NCBI GenBank assembly: GCA_021904315.1
Contig: CM038924.1
Location: 16,311,551 to 16,375,550, forward strand
Direction: 5' to 3'
Source: Sphagnum magellanicum
Taxonomy: Eukaryota > Streptophyta > Sphagnopsida > Sphagnales > Sphagnaceae
Length of the DNA stretch: 64,000 nucleotides
Shown here: piece by piece, positions 48,861 through 60,956 of the stretch
How the letters are laid out: each line of letters begins with the position of its first letter
Position numbering within the stretch: the stretch's first letter is position 1
Translations under genes and position numbers: made by a program
Notes under the pieces: model-generated
Seen by the model: the letters and a program-made list of their open reading frames with translations, nothing else
What the model was told of the DNA's origin: nothing
The model's database searches: none

Positions 48861-49356
48861 TTAGTCGATGATGATTCTGACCCCGCGCAGGTTATCGGCT
48901 TCCGTGTAGAAGGAAACCTGGATATTGACCTTCGAAAGCTTGGTACTACGATTTGCGCTCGCATCGTGCTTATTATTTTTGTCATTTTCACCGGTGTCGG
49001 AATTGTAGTATCTCGGGTGAACTATGGCGCCGGTGTCCTCAGCTATGGTGACAACATTCAAATCGCACCAGCTGAAATCGTTGCGGTTGGACGCCGACAG
49101 CAAACAAGAAAGAATCTGACTTATAGCCCTCACTCTTGAACCGCAGCATGCTAGAGACGTGACTGCCAGTCATAGTTAGGATCTGCTGATTGCCGTCGGC
49201 TTCACTCCAGAATCCGTCTTCCACGATGGTTTTCTCCACGATGCTGAAGGCGGGAGACCGTCCGCTCTGGATGACGCTCACATGGATCGTGGGAGAATCC
49301 GGAACCTTGTTGCGCTGATTGAACGACTGCAAAGCAGCTGGCTGCCTGGAAGCCAT
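48861..49356 (-). pseudogene. Fungal fruit-body-type lectin, frameshifted copy
   Basis: The frame starts MASRQPAALQSFNQ and holds FSIVEKTIVEDGFWSEADGN, TGSHVSSMLRF and SFLFAVGV. After GV one surplus base shifts the frame; in the next frame the family sequence resumes at NDFSWCDLNVVTI and runs through GAIVHPRYYN to VRIIID and a stop at 48861. The span of 496 bases is one more than a whole number of codons and close to the intact copy's size. As written it gives only about 105 residues with an unrelated tail. Its leader is homologous to the intact copy only to about 95 bases before the ATG; beyond that block D begins, so the TATA box is gone. A sequencing error could explain the shift but not the missing promoter. 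Confidence 0.85.
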
Positions 49357-49465
49357 ATGGAAAATTCTATCAACAACAACGGATCGCCTGAGTGCTACAA
49401 GGGAGGCAGACGCGGAGAGCGGAGTTCGGAAAGCTACGAGGGAGTGAAACTTGATATCAAATTTC

Positions 49466-50300
49466 TGTCGGCAATTCTCTGGGTAGGTTTGCCCAAATAG
49501 TTGCATCACAGGACTGGCCTGATGCGTATAATCAGGTTATAAATTGTTTATAACTTCCAAAATGTGAATCATAATTCTTTGTTAGTAAAGTAAAACATTT
49601 CTGTACAGGTAAAAGTGGTCTTGAACTGTGGTAGCAACACAATAATGAAAATCTTATCATAACCGAAACATAGGTGTTTAATTTGCTGACAATATGAAAT
49701 AAAATGTACATGATGGCATCACAATACTGAAAATGTTTTGTCAAAGGTGTGAAATTAACAAGAGTAGATGGTGTGGAAACAACATTATAAATGTCATGCA
49801 TAATTGATAATACTTTGTAGGAAAAAAATCAGTAATCTTTTGCAAAACTGATGTTGAATTCTGATTAACAACCACGAGATGAGTCCAGGTTGTTATGAGT
49901 TGGAGGTGAGGGCTTGGTTACAATCCATGAGAGGCTAGGAATAATAAAGTGCTAAATCAGATCCAATTATGTGATGAGAGATGCAACTAGCCGCCATTGC
50001 TCAGTCATGGCTCAGGTGTTCGTGATAAATTCCTGCCCCACTTTATTGAAATGAAATGTGGCATGACCATGGAAAAGGTGATTCCATAAGACAAGGGGTT
50101 TGGAGTCTGGACAAAGGATGGGAAGCAGGGATCTAACTAAGTCTTAATGACTTTAGGACTTAGTGTGTAAAAACTTAACCAGCTATATTTTCTCTTTGTA
50201 TTTGAAGGCACCTCAAACTTGATATAATCTTTTTCCCAGAAGTTCAAGCATTTTACTTGTACTATTCATTTCCTCCTTACTCACATTCATACCAGTGGTT
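49466..50300. repeat. Lectin-flank block D, copy 2
   Basis: Direct repeat of 46730-47590, fused to the leader of the lectin pseudogene. Shared phrases: caattctctggg, tttgcccaaatagttgcatcac, aacaagagtagatggtgtgg, ccataagacaaggggtttggagtctggac. The similarity to family B continues to the right (50300-50590, inverse of 4250-4540). Confidence 0.8.
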
Positions 50301-50599
50301 TTTTTTTCTTATTTTTATTTTTTATTTTACAGTTTTGTGCTTTGGAAAGTTCTGCTATTTTTAGAAAACATTTCGCATTTTTTTTTGGATTGTTTTACAT
50401 TCAAAAAACGAGAAATTCCAAAATTTTCCAATTTTTGTTGTCGCCAAGCGACGAAAATTCCCCTTGAAAAACGTCTTGTGACGTTCTACATGATAACCAA
50501 CACGTTCAAAATTTCCTACTTACTTCGCTGATCACTCAAGAAAGGGGAGGCGCCGAGCAATTGGCCAAATGGCCTCTTTCAGGGGCACCCACCTTGCGC

Positions 50600-51069
50600 C
50601 CTTTTTACTAGGTATTTAATACAATGGCCCTTAATCTCGACCCTTCATTACAAATGGAGGAGAAGGGGAAATACAACAATGAAGCCCATAGTTATAGCAG
50701 ACCGTGTTGAGCTAGGTTCAAGGAGCAGCTCATGAATAAGGACATTATTCCATTAGGATTCTGTGATCACGGCAACTTTCCATCAAGTTTTCTCAATTAG
50801 ATGTGCTCACAGTCGTCTGACAGCTCTACCAGCCAAGCATTGACTAATTGCAGGAGCTGTGAGAGCTATTAATCAAACTGTGACTCACCATGCAGTGACA
50901 TATTTCCCTTTATCCATGAGACCAGGTGTTCTCCGAGTTCCTAAAATGATTAATTACGTATTTTCCAAGACATCTGCAGCTCCCCAATGGAAAGCGCCTG
51001 TCCTTGCAACAAGAACAAGGTCCTATGTCAGTGGTTTTTCCGTTACGTTGTTATGATTGCAGCACAGTG
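50600..51069 (+). other. Exon-like stretch, unidentified
   Basis: After a good acceptor (aattgcag at about 50850) an open frame of about 70 codons runs AVRAINQTVTHHAV..., MRPGVLRVPKMINYV, SKTSAAPQWKAPVL to a stop near 51054. It looks protein-like in composition but I cannot assign a family. No partner exon seen. The rest of the segment holds nothing recognised. Confidence 0.2.
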
Positions 51070-51564
51070 TGTGTAACTGTGATCAGAGCAGCTTAATGGA
51101 AAGAAACCCTAAGGAGAATCTGTCAGCAGACCTGCAATGAGGAAGTCATCAGCAAGAGATTCAAATAAATCACACACTACTGCAAGGGTCAAACTTTGCA
51201 CCTACAAAGCAACAAGGCGTATCCTTGGAAAACGTAGATATACAATCACACTTGTATAATATATATTTTATTATTATCTCTCGATGATCGAGCTCTTCAC
51301 AACAGCAATAATATATAGACGAGTTGAACACAACACTTGTTCCATCGTGACACTTGCCAAGTCCTGGACCGTGTCACTATCAGACTTCTCTCTAGTTTAC
51401 GTACCGGCAGTACTGCTGCCCCAAAACCTTTACAAACTGATATTTAACTATTTGGACAAACACCACCTGCTGGCTACATTCCACAAGTAAAACAACTTAT
51501 ATTATGTGAACGAAGGTGTGAAACACCAGAGGGCAATCAACGTAAGAATCACCGAGTGAAACTG

Positions 51565-52056
51565 TCACTCCCAGGAGACGACGAGCAGATTGTTCGTGAT
51601 GGTAACGGTGACTATTATTCCCGATGCTGTGAACGTCTTAGTTACGGTCTTCTGGTGGTCCTGCTTGACCTTAAATTCAGGGGTTCCGCTATGGAAGTAT
51701 TTCGGTTGAAAAAACGCGCCGGTTTCCTTAAGTGCAAGGTCGACCTTCAAATCGCACCACGTGTCGGTATCGATGCCTAAAGCCACCAAGAAGAACTCCG
51801 GATACTCCGAGCCCGCCGGAACAGGCCCCTTGAAACGCAGTGTGCCAGAGACGTCAGAGCCGTTTACAATCAGAGTATACGGCGGGCCTTCGATTTCTCT
51901 CCAGGTTGCCTCGTTCCAGTTGGTTTCCTCCACGACCTTAAAGGTGGAGGTAGCATTAGTGTCGTCGACGCTCACACGGATGTTTCGAGAAGCATTGTGG
52001 TCACTCCTCTCATCCTCGTGGACATACTCACTATCAGCTTCATGCAAAGAAGCCAT
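51565..52056 (-). CDS. Fungal fruit-body-type lectin (Agaricus bisporus agglutinin family), intact
   Basis: A single-exon frame of 163 residues. After an acidic N-terminal extension of about 22 residues (SEYVHEDERSDHNAS) it follows the fruit-body lectin domain: IRVSV, TFKVVEETNWNEATW, TLIVNGSDVSGTLRF, EFFLVALGIDTDTWCDLKVD, KETGAFFQPKYFHSG, KTFTASGIIVTVTITN, ending VVSWE. Fungal members are about 140-145 residues and bind Gal-beta-GalNAc and GlcNAc-ended glycans; they act in defence against predators. No signal peptide is seen, so a nucleocytoplasmic protein is likely. Orthologues of this fungal family have been described from the liverwort Marchantia. A TATA box lies 170 bases upstream and an 85-bp minisatellite further up. 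The neighbour 2.2 kb downstream is its frameshifted paralogue. Carbohydrate binding here is inferred, not shown. Confidence 0.85.
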   Translation of the reverse strand: MASLHEADSEYVHEDERSDHNASRNIRVSVDDTNATSTFKVVEETNWNEATWREIEGPPYTLIVNGSDVSGTLRFKGPVPAGSEYPEFFLVALGIDTDTWCDLKVDLALKETGAFFQPKYFHSGTPEFKVKQDHQKTVTKTFTASGIIVTVTITNNLLVVSWE

Positions 52057-52224
52057 ATGGAAAATTCTGTGAACAACAACGGATCACCTGAGTGCTACAA
52101 GGGGGGCAGACGCGGAGAGCGGAGTTCGCCGATTTCGGAAATCTACGAGGGAGTGAGACGCAACGGGCAGGACGCGCTGAGCGATGAGAGCTGAGAATGG
52201 AGAAAACTGTTGGTGGGAGCGCGA

Positions 52225-52231
52225 ATATATA
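52225..52231 (-). promoter_or_regulatory. TATA box of the intact lectin
   Basis: TATATAT on the minus strand about 170 bases before the ATG, within the same GC-rich context as in the truncated copy. This gives a leader of roughly 140 bases if transcription starts about 30 bases downstream. Confidence 0.68.
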
Positions 52232-52342
52232 GGCCCCGGGGAAGGAACGAATGACGGATCTGAATGGCCAGAAAATTCATTCTCCGGATGAATCTAGGAT
52301 GAATTCATCAGCACACCTTTTTCTTGTTAGTACATATTCGAT

Positions 52343-52668
52343 CAGCAGTGCATCCCGCGTGGCCGAACATGGGATCAGAGCAAGTACCGTTTTGTTCTAC
52401 CGATTTTGTTTTGTACCACACTGGATGCATCCCGCTTGGCTCACGGGATCAGAGTCATCATCAGACCAGTCGTGTTCTTTTCTACCGATTTTGTTTTGTA
52501 CCACACTGGATGCATCCCGCTTGGCTCACGGGATCAGAGTCATCATCATCAGACCAGTCGTGTTCTTTTCTACCGATTTTGTTTTGTACCACACTGGATG
52601 CATCCCGCTTGGCTCACGGGATCAGAGTCATCATCAGACCAGTCGTGTTCTTTTCTACCGATTTTGAG
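52343..52668 (+). repeat. 85-bp promoter minisatellite, three full units plus partials
   Basis: Units beginning tctaccgattttg start at 52396, 52481, 52569 and 52654. Spacing is 85, 88 and 85; the middle unit has gained one cat triplet (catcatcatc). Copy 1 of the duplication has two full units. The units are nearly identical to each other, so the array has been homogenised or expanded recently. Confidence 0.87.
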
Positions 52669-53069
52669 ATGTAGCTGCAGCAGTGGCAAATTCACAGTTG
52701 CAGAAATAGATGGAAATATCCTTCCTGTTGTGATGTCTCCTGAAGGTAGAAACGAAGAACGGCGAACCTCAAGGAAAACTACTGCGACTTGCTTTTAAGT
52801 TCGACCACGTGAATGAGATTTAGTTTGCTGAATTTTATGAAGTTAGCTGACTTCAACGACAGTAGTGTCCCGGACGCTCTGTCTTCGGGTTGCGGACAGC
52901 TGCAGGAAACTGCGCCGTGTACTGGTCGTCTCCCACCCAATGCTATTAAGTTGAACCTGTACTACAACCTCCCCCCCCCCTTCTCCTTGGGTGGGAAAAA
53001 GCTCTGTATTTGTACTCTAACATTTGAATAAAATTTTAAATTTTAGTTGCAGCTTCACTTTGAAAATGT

Positions 53070-55405
53070 GAGAAAGAGTTAAGAATAATGATAAAGGAGA
53101 TGAAGGTTTATCCATTTAATAATGTCTTCTCACATCCTTCTTAATTTCTCTCATATGTTCCCCTATGGTGTCCAATGGTTCATCATTATTATTTATGTCA
53201 ATCTCCAATTTGATTCTAAATTCATAACTTGATTATGAAACTAAAAGTATAATTTCTTTTGAAAATGCTACCCCTATTGTTAATAATGGACTTTTGAAGG
53301 GACAACATATGGACTGGTTTTCTAATTGCAATGGTATAACATCAATGTATTCATAACAAATTTCAATTTAATTGATTTTCAGTGATTATGTATATGTTAA
53401 AAAATGAAATAAATAACATATATATAGGATCATTTTCTTGAAAACCTTAGCACATTTTTTTTTATGGAATTTAAAATGGTCAAAATTTAACTTCATTTTC
53501 ATAAGTTTTTGTGAGTTTCAAATTATTTTTTCTTTCAATTTTTTTGTTTTAAAAATGTTTGATTATGAAATATCTAAAAGGGCCATTATTCATATGGACT
53601 TTATAAAACATTTTTCCAAGTATTATGATTTTAAAAAAGTTGCATCCATCAAAACATCTAACGCCATCATCATTTTATTTTAAGTTTAAAAATAAATATG
53701 AATGTTAAAAAATGCACGAACATGATTAATTTATGAATAATTATAATCATAAGTTATGATAAATAATTAACCATGTTTTTTAGCAAACTTTTATGGAATT
53801 CTATGGAGTGGAACATCTACCTAAAACGAACCACCATACCATGCATTCACCCCATATCTTATATGAAGTCCATATAAGATATTCCAAATAAAATTCATGC
53901 ACAAAAATGCATGTATATAGGCACAAACAACAAACTAATCCATATTTTTCAACTTCAAAAGTTCATTACTGTATATTTTATGTATATATGTCAAGTGCAT
54001 TCACAGTAAAAGAAGCCAAGGACTACGTGTACACGCATAACATCTTGCACCCCCATGATTTTGAAAAATGATTACATGAGGATTATAATATAATGAAATC
54101 ATTTTCAAAATGTTTGCATATTTATGAATTTTCATGAAAATGAATTTTGTGCAATTTCAATATGTTTCATTGGTCATGAAGTGTATGATAAAGCGTGGGC
54201 AATTTGATGTGTATAGGGTGTTAAAATTTTGAATGTCCTTCATTTTATGTAAAACCAAACTATTAATTTTGAAAAGTTGTGGATGACCATATATTGATGA
54301 TTATAAGGGCATGGTATCATTAAAAATTTGAATATATGTTTTATTTTAATTATCCATGATAATCTTTTTTTATTGTTTAAATGTGCTTTTGATCATGAAA
54401 ACCACATAATTTGAAAAACTTCCTCAAAGAAAAAACGTATATTTTGGTATAAGCAAGGCAAGGTTGCATTTTCATGAATATTGAATGTGTTATATAAGAT
54501 TACTTGTTTTTTTTGTGAATATGTTTTGTTCCTTTTGGAATGATGTTAAAAAAAAGTATATTTGATAAATTTAATGTATAATGTATCATTGAAGGTTTGA
54601 AACACATATTATTTTTAAAATATTGACATGTTAACATGGACATGAAAAAGCACATGTTATTATTATGTTCATGTGGTTAATTTGAATAACAATTATCTGA
54701 ATTATGACATTACATATATTTTAAAAATGACCCACTTGAAACCATAAAATCTGGATAAATCTAGAGAATAAGCCATTCCCTGCACTCTAGTCCCCTCAAA
54801 TATTATGGAAGGCCTGGATTAAGTAGTGGAATACAATTCCACACGTGTGAGGAACCATCAATGCACAAAAAGAAGGTATGTTGCCACCTCCAATTGCTCT
54901 TTCTTTGGCCTCTGGGACACCATGCATTATAAATTTCCAAGAGGTAAATGCACCACAATGTGACAACAAAAGTTTTCCTCCAATTTTTAGAATGTACCCA
55001 ATTCAAAAAAAAAAAATGTTTATGTAAATTTTTATTGAGCTTGAAATTAAATGTCATAGTACCTTTACCATTCCCACATCTTCTTGCCGATTTTTTTTCA
55101 AAATCTCTTCTTTCACTTCGGTGGTAGAAAACAATAAGAATTGACACTTTCAAAGACATGGCCATGTACAGCTAGAATAACCGAAATGACCACCTCCACT
55201 AGGTAGCAACAAAACTTCTAGAACTTCCAGCATTGTGTGCACCTAATTTTGAAAAAAATCAACATTTACTAAAAATGATTTAATTATTGCTGTAATGGTA
55301 AAGGTCCTACGGAACACTATTTTCATGTAAGGATGAGGTGTGCTGCACTAGTTTATGGAGCGATCTCTTCAGAGAAAAGGAGGTTCTAATCTAATGAAAA
55401 GAATT
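53070..55405 (-). repeat. Dispersed repeat family A, long form (copy 4)
   Basis: Duplication partner of 28670-31020, with scattered substitutions. The 120-codon minus-strand frame 54803-55165 is an extension of the frame seen in the other copy and has no recognised motif. Confidence 0.6.
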
Positions 55406-58060
55406 TTATTATCTATCTGTTCATGTTTTTCAATAATGACTTTATTGAAATGTTGATTTGTGTAGAAGGATCTAATATTTGAAAAAGGCTGAGCAATGGG
55501 TGAAAATGGAGCTAGTTAACAATTTTTTGAAAACTTAAATCTCATTTGGGACAGGAGATCGTAAGAGTCATATGTTCATCAACTTTAGACTTGCATATTA
55601 CATACATGCATGGGTGCCCGGAGGCATGGTGCCATCCACAGAGGATTATGATGTTATGAAGACATCCTATGCATGATAATAAGGTAATAAAGCAGGTGAA
55701 TAATGCCATTATGTTATCATGGCATTAAAACAATGTTCGGCTCAAAACACTAGAGACTAGAATAGAATTGTTGGTGCACTCTGCAATTGTCACAAAAGAT
55801 TTCCAGGAGCTCATTTTTGCACACAGAGCAGCCTGCCCTTGGATGATGCCAGCAGGTCTTAAAGGCGCATGGCAATGATTTGTTGATCATCCCGCAGGTT
55901 CTGAGTTTACTACGAGACTTTTGGTTACAACTAGTCCGTTCATAGAAATACTAGTTTGTTGTAGGCCCGATCACCCGACCTTTTTTGAGAATCCGGTTTC
56001 TGTGGAAGGTTTGACTTGCGATGTTCACATGGCTTCCCATACATAAGGTGCATTTTATTTTCTTGAAAGAATGGTCACCATTGTGTTTTGATGCTAAATA
56101 TCCCCCCACCCACCCAATTGAACACTGTCTGGTGCCTTTTCTGGGCCTAACAGTGCAACTCTGCAGAGAACCATGTGGTTCTGCCTTAGGGTTTGAGTTT
56201 TTTCCATGTTACATTCCCCGAATGCCCATAATATGTCATCCAAAATGTGCATAACATGGACCCAAAACGTGTTTAGGTATCACAAGGTAAAAACAAACAG
56301 GGCAAAGGGCAGACTGAGGGAAAAAATCACAGCAGTACTTTTGTATGCATTTGATTTCTTTGGCTGATTCAACATTTTCCCATACGAGGCCATAAAGTTC
56401 AGCATTTTTAGTCACTTGGGGCAGATTGGAAATATTTTTTCTATTCTTGCCTCGACTCCTAGTGTAAAAACCTTCAGGCTAATTTCAACTTTTGCATCAA
56501 TAGGAATGCTGCATTTGAGTTGAACATTGGCCTTGACTCCTAGTGTAAAGTGGGCATTAGACTGGTGAGGGAACTTTCTACTTTGAATGAAATCAAATCC
56601 ACCCTATGGTGAGGCACTGACCTGCCATGTAAACCTCATCATGAGACAAGGACTAAAATTCAAAAGGTATCGGCACAGCGGAGCAGTGCTTTTTTTAGGA
56701 AATTTTGTTTGCAGCCAAAGTGGCTATCATCCATTGGAAGGTGTAGAAAAAGTGGCAGTCATCCCTGAGAAGATTTAGCCAAATCTGGCTAGAAAGCAAA
56801 TATGAAATACAGATCTTTAATCATCCTTCTATATTTTGGCTACACATTGAAAACCAAGTATAGGAATCTGGTGACTTTTACTCCTTTTTTATATTTATGG
56901 TGATTGAAAAATTCCAAAATTAATTTTTTAATTTTGAAAAATTACTAATTAAAAAGGAGCACATATTGTAATATTGAATGAATTTTGAAAAAGAAAATGG
57001 GTATACCTTCTTTAACCTAAGTCTGAATCTAATTTTCAGTGTAATTTGAATTTTTTATTTTTATTGAATTTACAATGACAAAAATTACTCAAAATTCAAT
57101 ATCTCTCTCTCCCATCCTAGGTCAAAAAATAAATAAATTACATAATCACCTCCATATAAAGTAGAGTATGGTATTGACCTGATTCTATCTTATAAGTAAA
57201 ATTTGTGCTTTTGCAAAACCCACTTCAAAGTCTCTGCTAATTTACAGGAAAATTTCCCAAGTGCGTTGAATTTATGATCATGGCAGCCAACTTCAACACT
57301 AGGCAGGCACCTTCAACTTCAAGTTTTTGTTGATTACAAAATCTGTTGGGAAGATTGCTTGTCTATAATAAACAAAACACATGGGAGATGATTCGCTGAA
57401 AGACTGGGGGCCAGACCCAAGAATATAAATTCAGAAAAGATACACACACACACATTTGGGTTACAAGTTTAATGTCTTCCTGACAAGAACAACAGGGAGA
57501 AGGCAGCCCACCCCCAAGTGTTCAAAGTGTTGTTATTAGCATGTGCAAGTACACTCATGTACACTGCATTTTTGCAGTTACCGACTAGCCAAATAATTTA
57601 TTTTTCTTTACTTTGTCTGTTAAAAGCTTCTTTTCAAGAATGGCAGTAGTGCTTGTTGTCGCTGACCCGGGCCGTTACTGAAACACATGACCACTGTCAG
57701 TTTAGATGGCTGCGAAACAACGATTTTGTTGCTGATCACTGGAGATGACAAGTTAAGTTAGTGTTTTCTTCTGCTACTTGCTTGCTGGCTGGCTGGCTGG
57801 CTGGTTGCCCTTGTTTCTTGCTTGAGCATTGCTGTTTTAGCCAGTGTTATGATCATGGATATTGGGTACCATTTACAACTATGAAGTTCTGAAGAAACTT
57901 ATTACTTTCAGATTGCAGCCGCACCTGAGCCTGAGCCTGCTGCTGTAAACCATCAGTTAATCATGTCAACCTTGCACCCCCATTGCGAAAGTCATGTAAT
58001 CAAGTGGTCAGAGCTCTCTGGCTATGACAATCACTGAAGACATGTATATATATACACCTA
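55406..58060. other. Unassigned part of duplication copy 2
   Basis: Partner of 31021-33690, including the (CTGG)n run near 57785-57803. No gene recognised. Confidence 0.3.
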
Positions 58061-58983
58061 CTAGTGTGAACCCCGTGCATAATGCACAGGTGTGTGTTAT
58101 TTCAACAATGTTTGGTTGATGTTTTTGGTTTTCTAAAAAAACTTTTCTTTTCAAACAATCGTTGGTCCCCCCCCCCCCCCGCCGCCCCGGTCCTTCGCAT
58201 TTCTCACTTCGGTTCTTTAACCCGTCGAGCCCCCTCGGCCGGTCCTTCGCATTTCCCACTTCGGTTCTTTAACCCGTCAACCCTCCCCCGGCCAGTCCTT
58301 CGCATTTCTCACTCCGGTTCTTTAACCCGTCGATCCCCCCCGGCCGATCCTTCGCATTTCCCACTCCGGTTCTTTAACCCGTCGATCCCCCCCGGCCGAT
58401 CCTTCGCATTTCCCACTCCGGTTCTTTAACCCGTCGATCCCCCCCGGCCGGTCCTTCACATTTCCCACTCCGGTTCTTTAACCCGTTGATCCCCCCCGAC
58501 CGGTCCCTTGCATTTCTCACTCCGGTTCTTTAATGATTCTATGATTTTGTTTTTTTTTATGAAATACCCTAACCCAGTGATTCTTTTGATTCTGAAAATT
58601 TTCAAATACCCAGAACCAATGGTCATTCTGTTTTTTTTCTTCCAAATAGTCAGAGCATATGGGTATTACAAAAAAATCAAATACCCACCCCACACTGGTA
58701 TTCTTTTTGTCCACAACAATAGTTTCTGAAACCAACCAATGGTGCGCTAAATATGTTCCCATAGGTTCCCCAAACTCTTGTTCCCAATAGCACCACACGA
58801 GACACCTTATGTTAGTCACATCTTTTGTCCAAAGGTATATACTTGTCTTTACGTCAGTCATATCCTTTGTCCAAATGTTTTTTTTTTTTCTTCTTCTTCC
58901 TGGTTTATTTCCTTCCCATTCCGTAGCCACTGTCCGTACCGAGCAGAGCAGGGGAGGCTTCATTCTTCCTTTACTATATATGA
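58061..58983 (-). mobile_element. Non-autonomous Helitron, 923 bp, only in duplication copy 2
   Basis: Read on the minus strand it starts TCATATATAGTAAAGG at 58983, preceded by A, and ends CTAG at 58061, followed by T, the A|T insertion rule of Helitrons. Seven bases before that CTAG lies a hairpin CCTGTGCATTATGCACGGGG (58090-58071), with GTGCAT/ATGCAC stem. Copy 1 of the segmental duplication has the empty site near 33690-33705 inside the same tatata-rich host sequence. No Rep/helicase frame is present, so movement needed an autonomous relative. Captured or amplified GC-rich repeats fill its 3' half. Confidence 0.82.
58185..58535 (+). repeat. 52-53-bp GC-rich tandem repeat inside the Helitron
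   Basis: About seven units; ggttctttaacccgtcga-like words start at 58211, 58263, 58316, 58368, 58420 and 58472. Each has tccttcgcatttcccactcc and a poly-C/CCGGCC stretch. The 115-codon plus frame and the minus frame with SEKCEG-type repeats come from the array. A run of C lies at about 58169-58182. Confidence 0.88.
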
Positions 58984-60955
58984 TATCATATATGTTTTTG
59001 AGAGAGGGGCAGGTGCGCTGCGGGGGAGTGGGGGAGTGCACCTGCACTACCTCCAACAACTACTACTGGTGGTGGATTGCGATCAGCCGGTGTGAACACC
59101 ATAGTGATCACGTGAAGTCGGGCAGAAAATGATTGTGTAATAAGCAAAAGTGTAAGAGATCTGACATCAATTACACCAACTGGAACACACCCTGAACCCT
59201 ATTATTACTGCCCAACTTATAACACACAACACCACAGAGCACAAAGTACAGACTAATATATATATATATATATATATATTGTACTAACCCCTCAACTGAG
59301 TTAATATCTGGTTTCACCTTGGTCACTTATTGTGTAAAAAATAGGTCCTACATATAGGTAGATAGGTAGGAAAATAGGTGCCAACTAAGTGAGCTGGTTG
59401 TTTATGCCAATGTTGTGAGGGTATCTGATTTGTGAGGTTAAAGTCTGGGGTTCAAGTTCAAGTGCCTTGTGCCTTGAAACCAAGTTGACACTCTTTTGTT
59501 GAAACCAATGCAAGAATCAAACTGTGGAATTAGTCTTTTGCTAGATATGAAATTGAAATTGGACTCATGAGAAAACATTCTTGAATACAAAGTCAAAAAT
59601 TTTAAGGTAAGAAAGTCGTTTTTCTTTATAAAAAAGTTGATAAGTAGGCTCAAACTTATTATTAAATATTAATTTTTAATTAGTTATTGAACTTGGTACC
59701 TATATAGACCCATGTTTTAATTTGTTGTAAAACTTTGTAACCATACAATTTTTAGAATTGGGGAGTGTGTAGTGGGTACATGGAATCGAACTAGATTTTC
59801 CAATGAGGCGTGTAGGTTCTTGAATTTGAATTTTTTTTGCTAGAACTAAAATCAAAGGGTTTTGAAATTGAAAAAACCGAGCTCAAAACCCCAACCCACA
59901 ACAAAACCTTCAAATAAATTTCACAATGTCAAAACGAAGAGCAACAACTCCCTTAAAAAGGGAGAAAAAATTGCCCGCAAACAGCTGCTTTTACTATTTA
60001 CCTACTAATAACAACCTACTACCAGGTTAAAAGAAGCAACTAAGCTAACCACCATGGTTTAGCTAGGGAACTGGAACCCAACAGAAATTGTGTTTCCTAA
60101 CCACTTGCCATCCATCCTTGGTTTTGCTAGGTCGGTTAACACACACATTCCAAAATCTTTTGTTTACATCACAAACTATTTGCATTACAATGTTATGAAA
60201 CCTTTTTTTGTTAAAATAATCATTCATTAAAACCTTAAAAACTCCAAAACCTCACATTAGAAAGTGAAAAACAACTTGAAAATGATGCGTTACAAATTAG
60301 CTTAAGAACAAATGGAAATCAACTTTGAAGGTTGAAAACAATCTAATTAAAAATCAAGAGATTGGGTGGAATTTTTTTTTAAATGCTTCATTAGAAACTC
60401 AAAAAAATAACTCACACACCCACCTCACATTTGTGCATTGGAAACTAGTATAGAATTGGGGATATATGTTTTCAATGGGGGTCAAAACTAATAACCTAAT
60501 TATTACTTTGCATTAGCAAGTAAATTGTTTGTTATTCCATGTGCCCATTCGATGGCTAATGGTTTACATAATAGGTGGGGACTTATCATCAAATTTTAAC
60601 CAACAAATGGTTGGTTGTTTGCTATTTGTTTTTTATCATGCATCATAGCTTCTAGATTATATGTTTGTTCTCTTAGTCAAACACTTTGTGAATAGGAATC
60701 TACATGGTATTAGAAATTGATTTCATTTAAATTTCAATTTCTTTTACACGTGTTTGTTGATATATTAATGGAATTGAACAAGCTAAACAAAATATTCCAA
60801 TTTGTCCATGTTGGTATTGAATAGATAGGAGGAAACCTAAACCTTTGCATCACAATTTTGACACATTAATTTTTATTTCAAAGAAGTGAAGCATTTCAAA
60901 GAAGCTCCATGTTTCTTGAACTTTTTTTGGAAATGTTTGGTCTCTTTTGGTACAT
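58984..60955. other. Unassigned part of duplication copy 2
   Basis: Partner of about 33705-35690 in copy 1. A (TA)n run lies near 59257-59279. No gene recognised. Confidence 0.3.
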
Positions 60956-60956
60956 G

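Noticed and set aside
52251-52798. Frames of 116-138 codons upstream of the intact lectin
   Set aside because: Same reason: they come from the promoter minisatellite; frame length only reflects a unit free of stops.
58008-58429. Proline/serine-rich frame of 115 codons and its minus-strand counterpart
   Set aside because: Products of the 52-53-bp array inside the Helitron.
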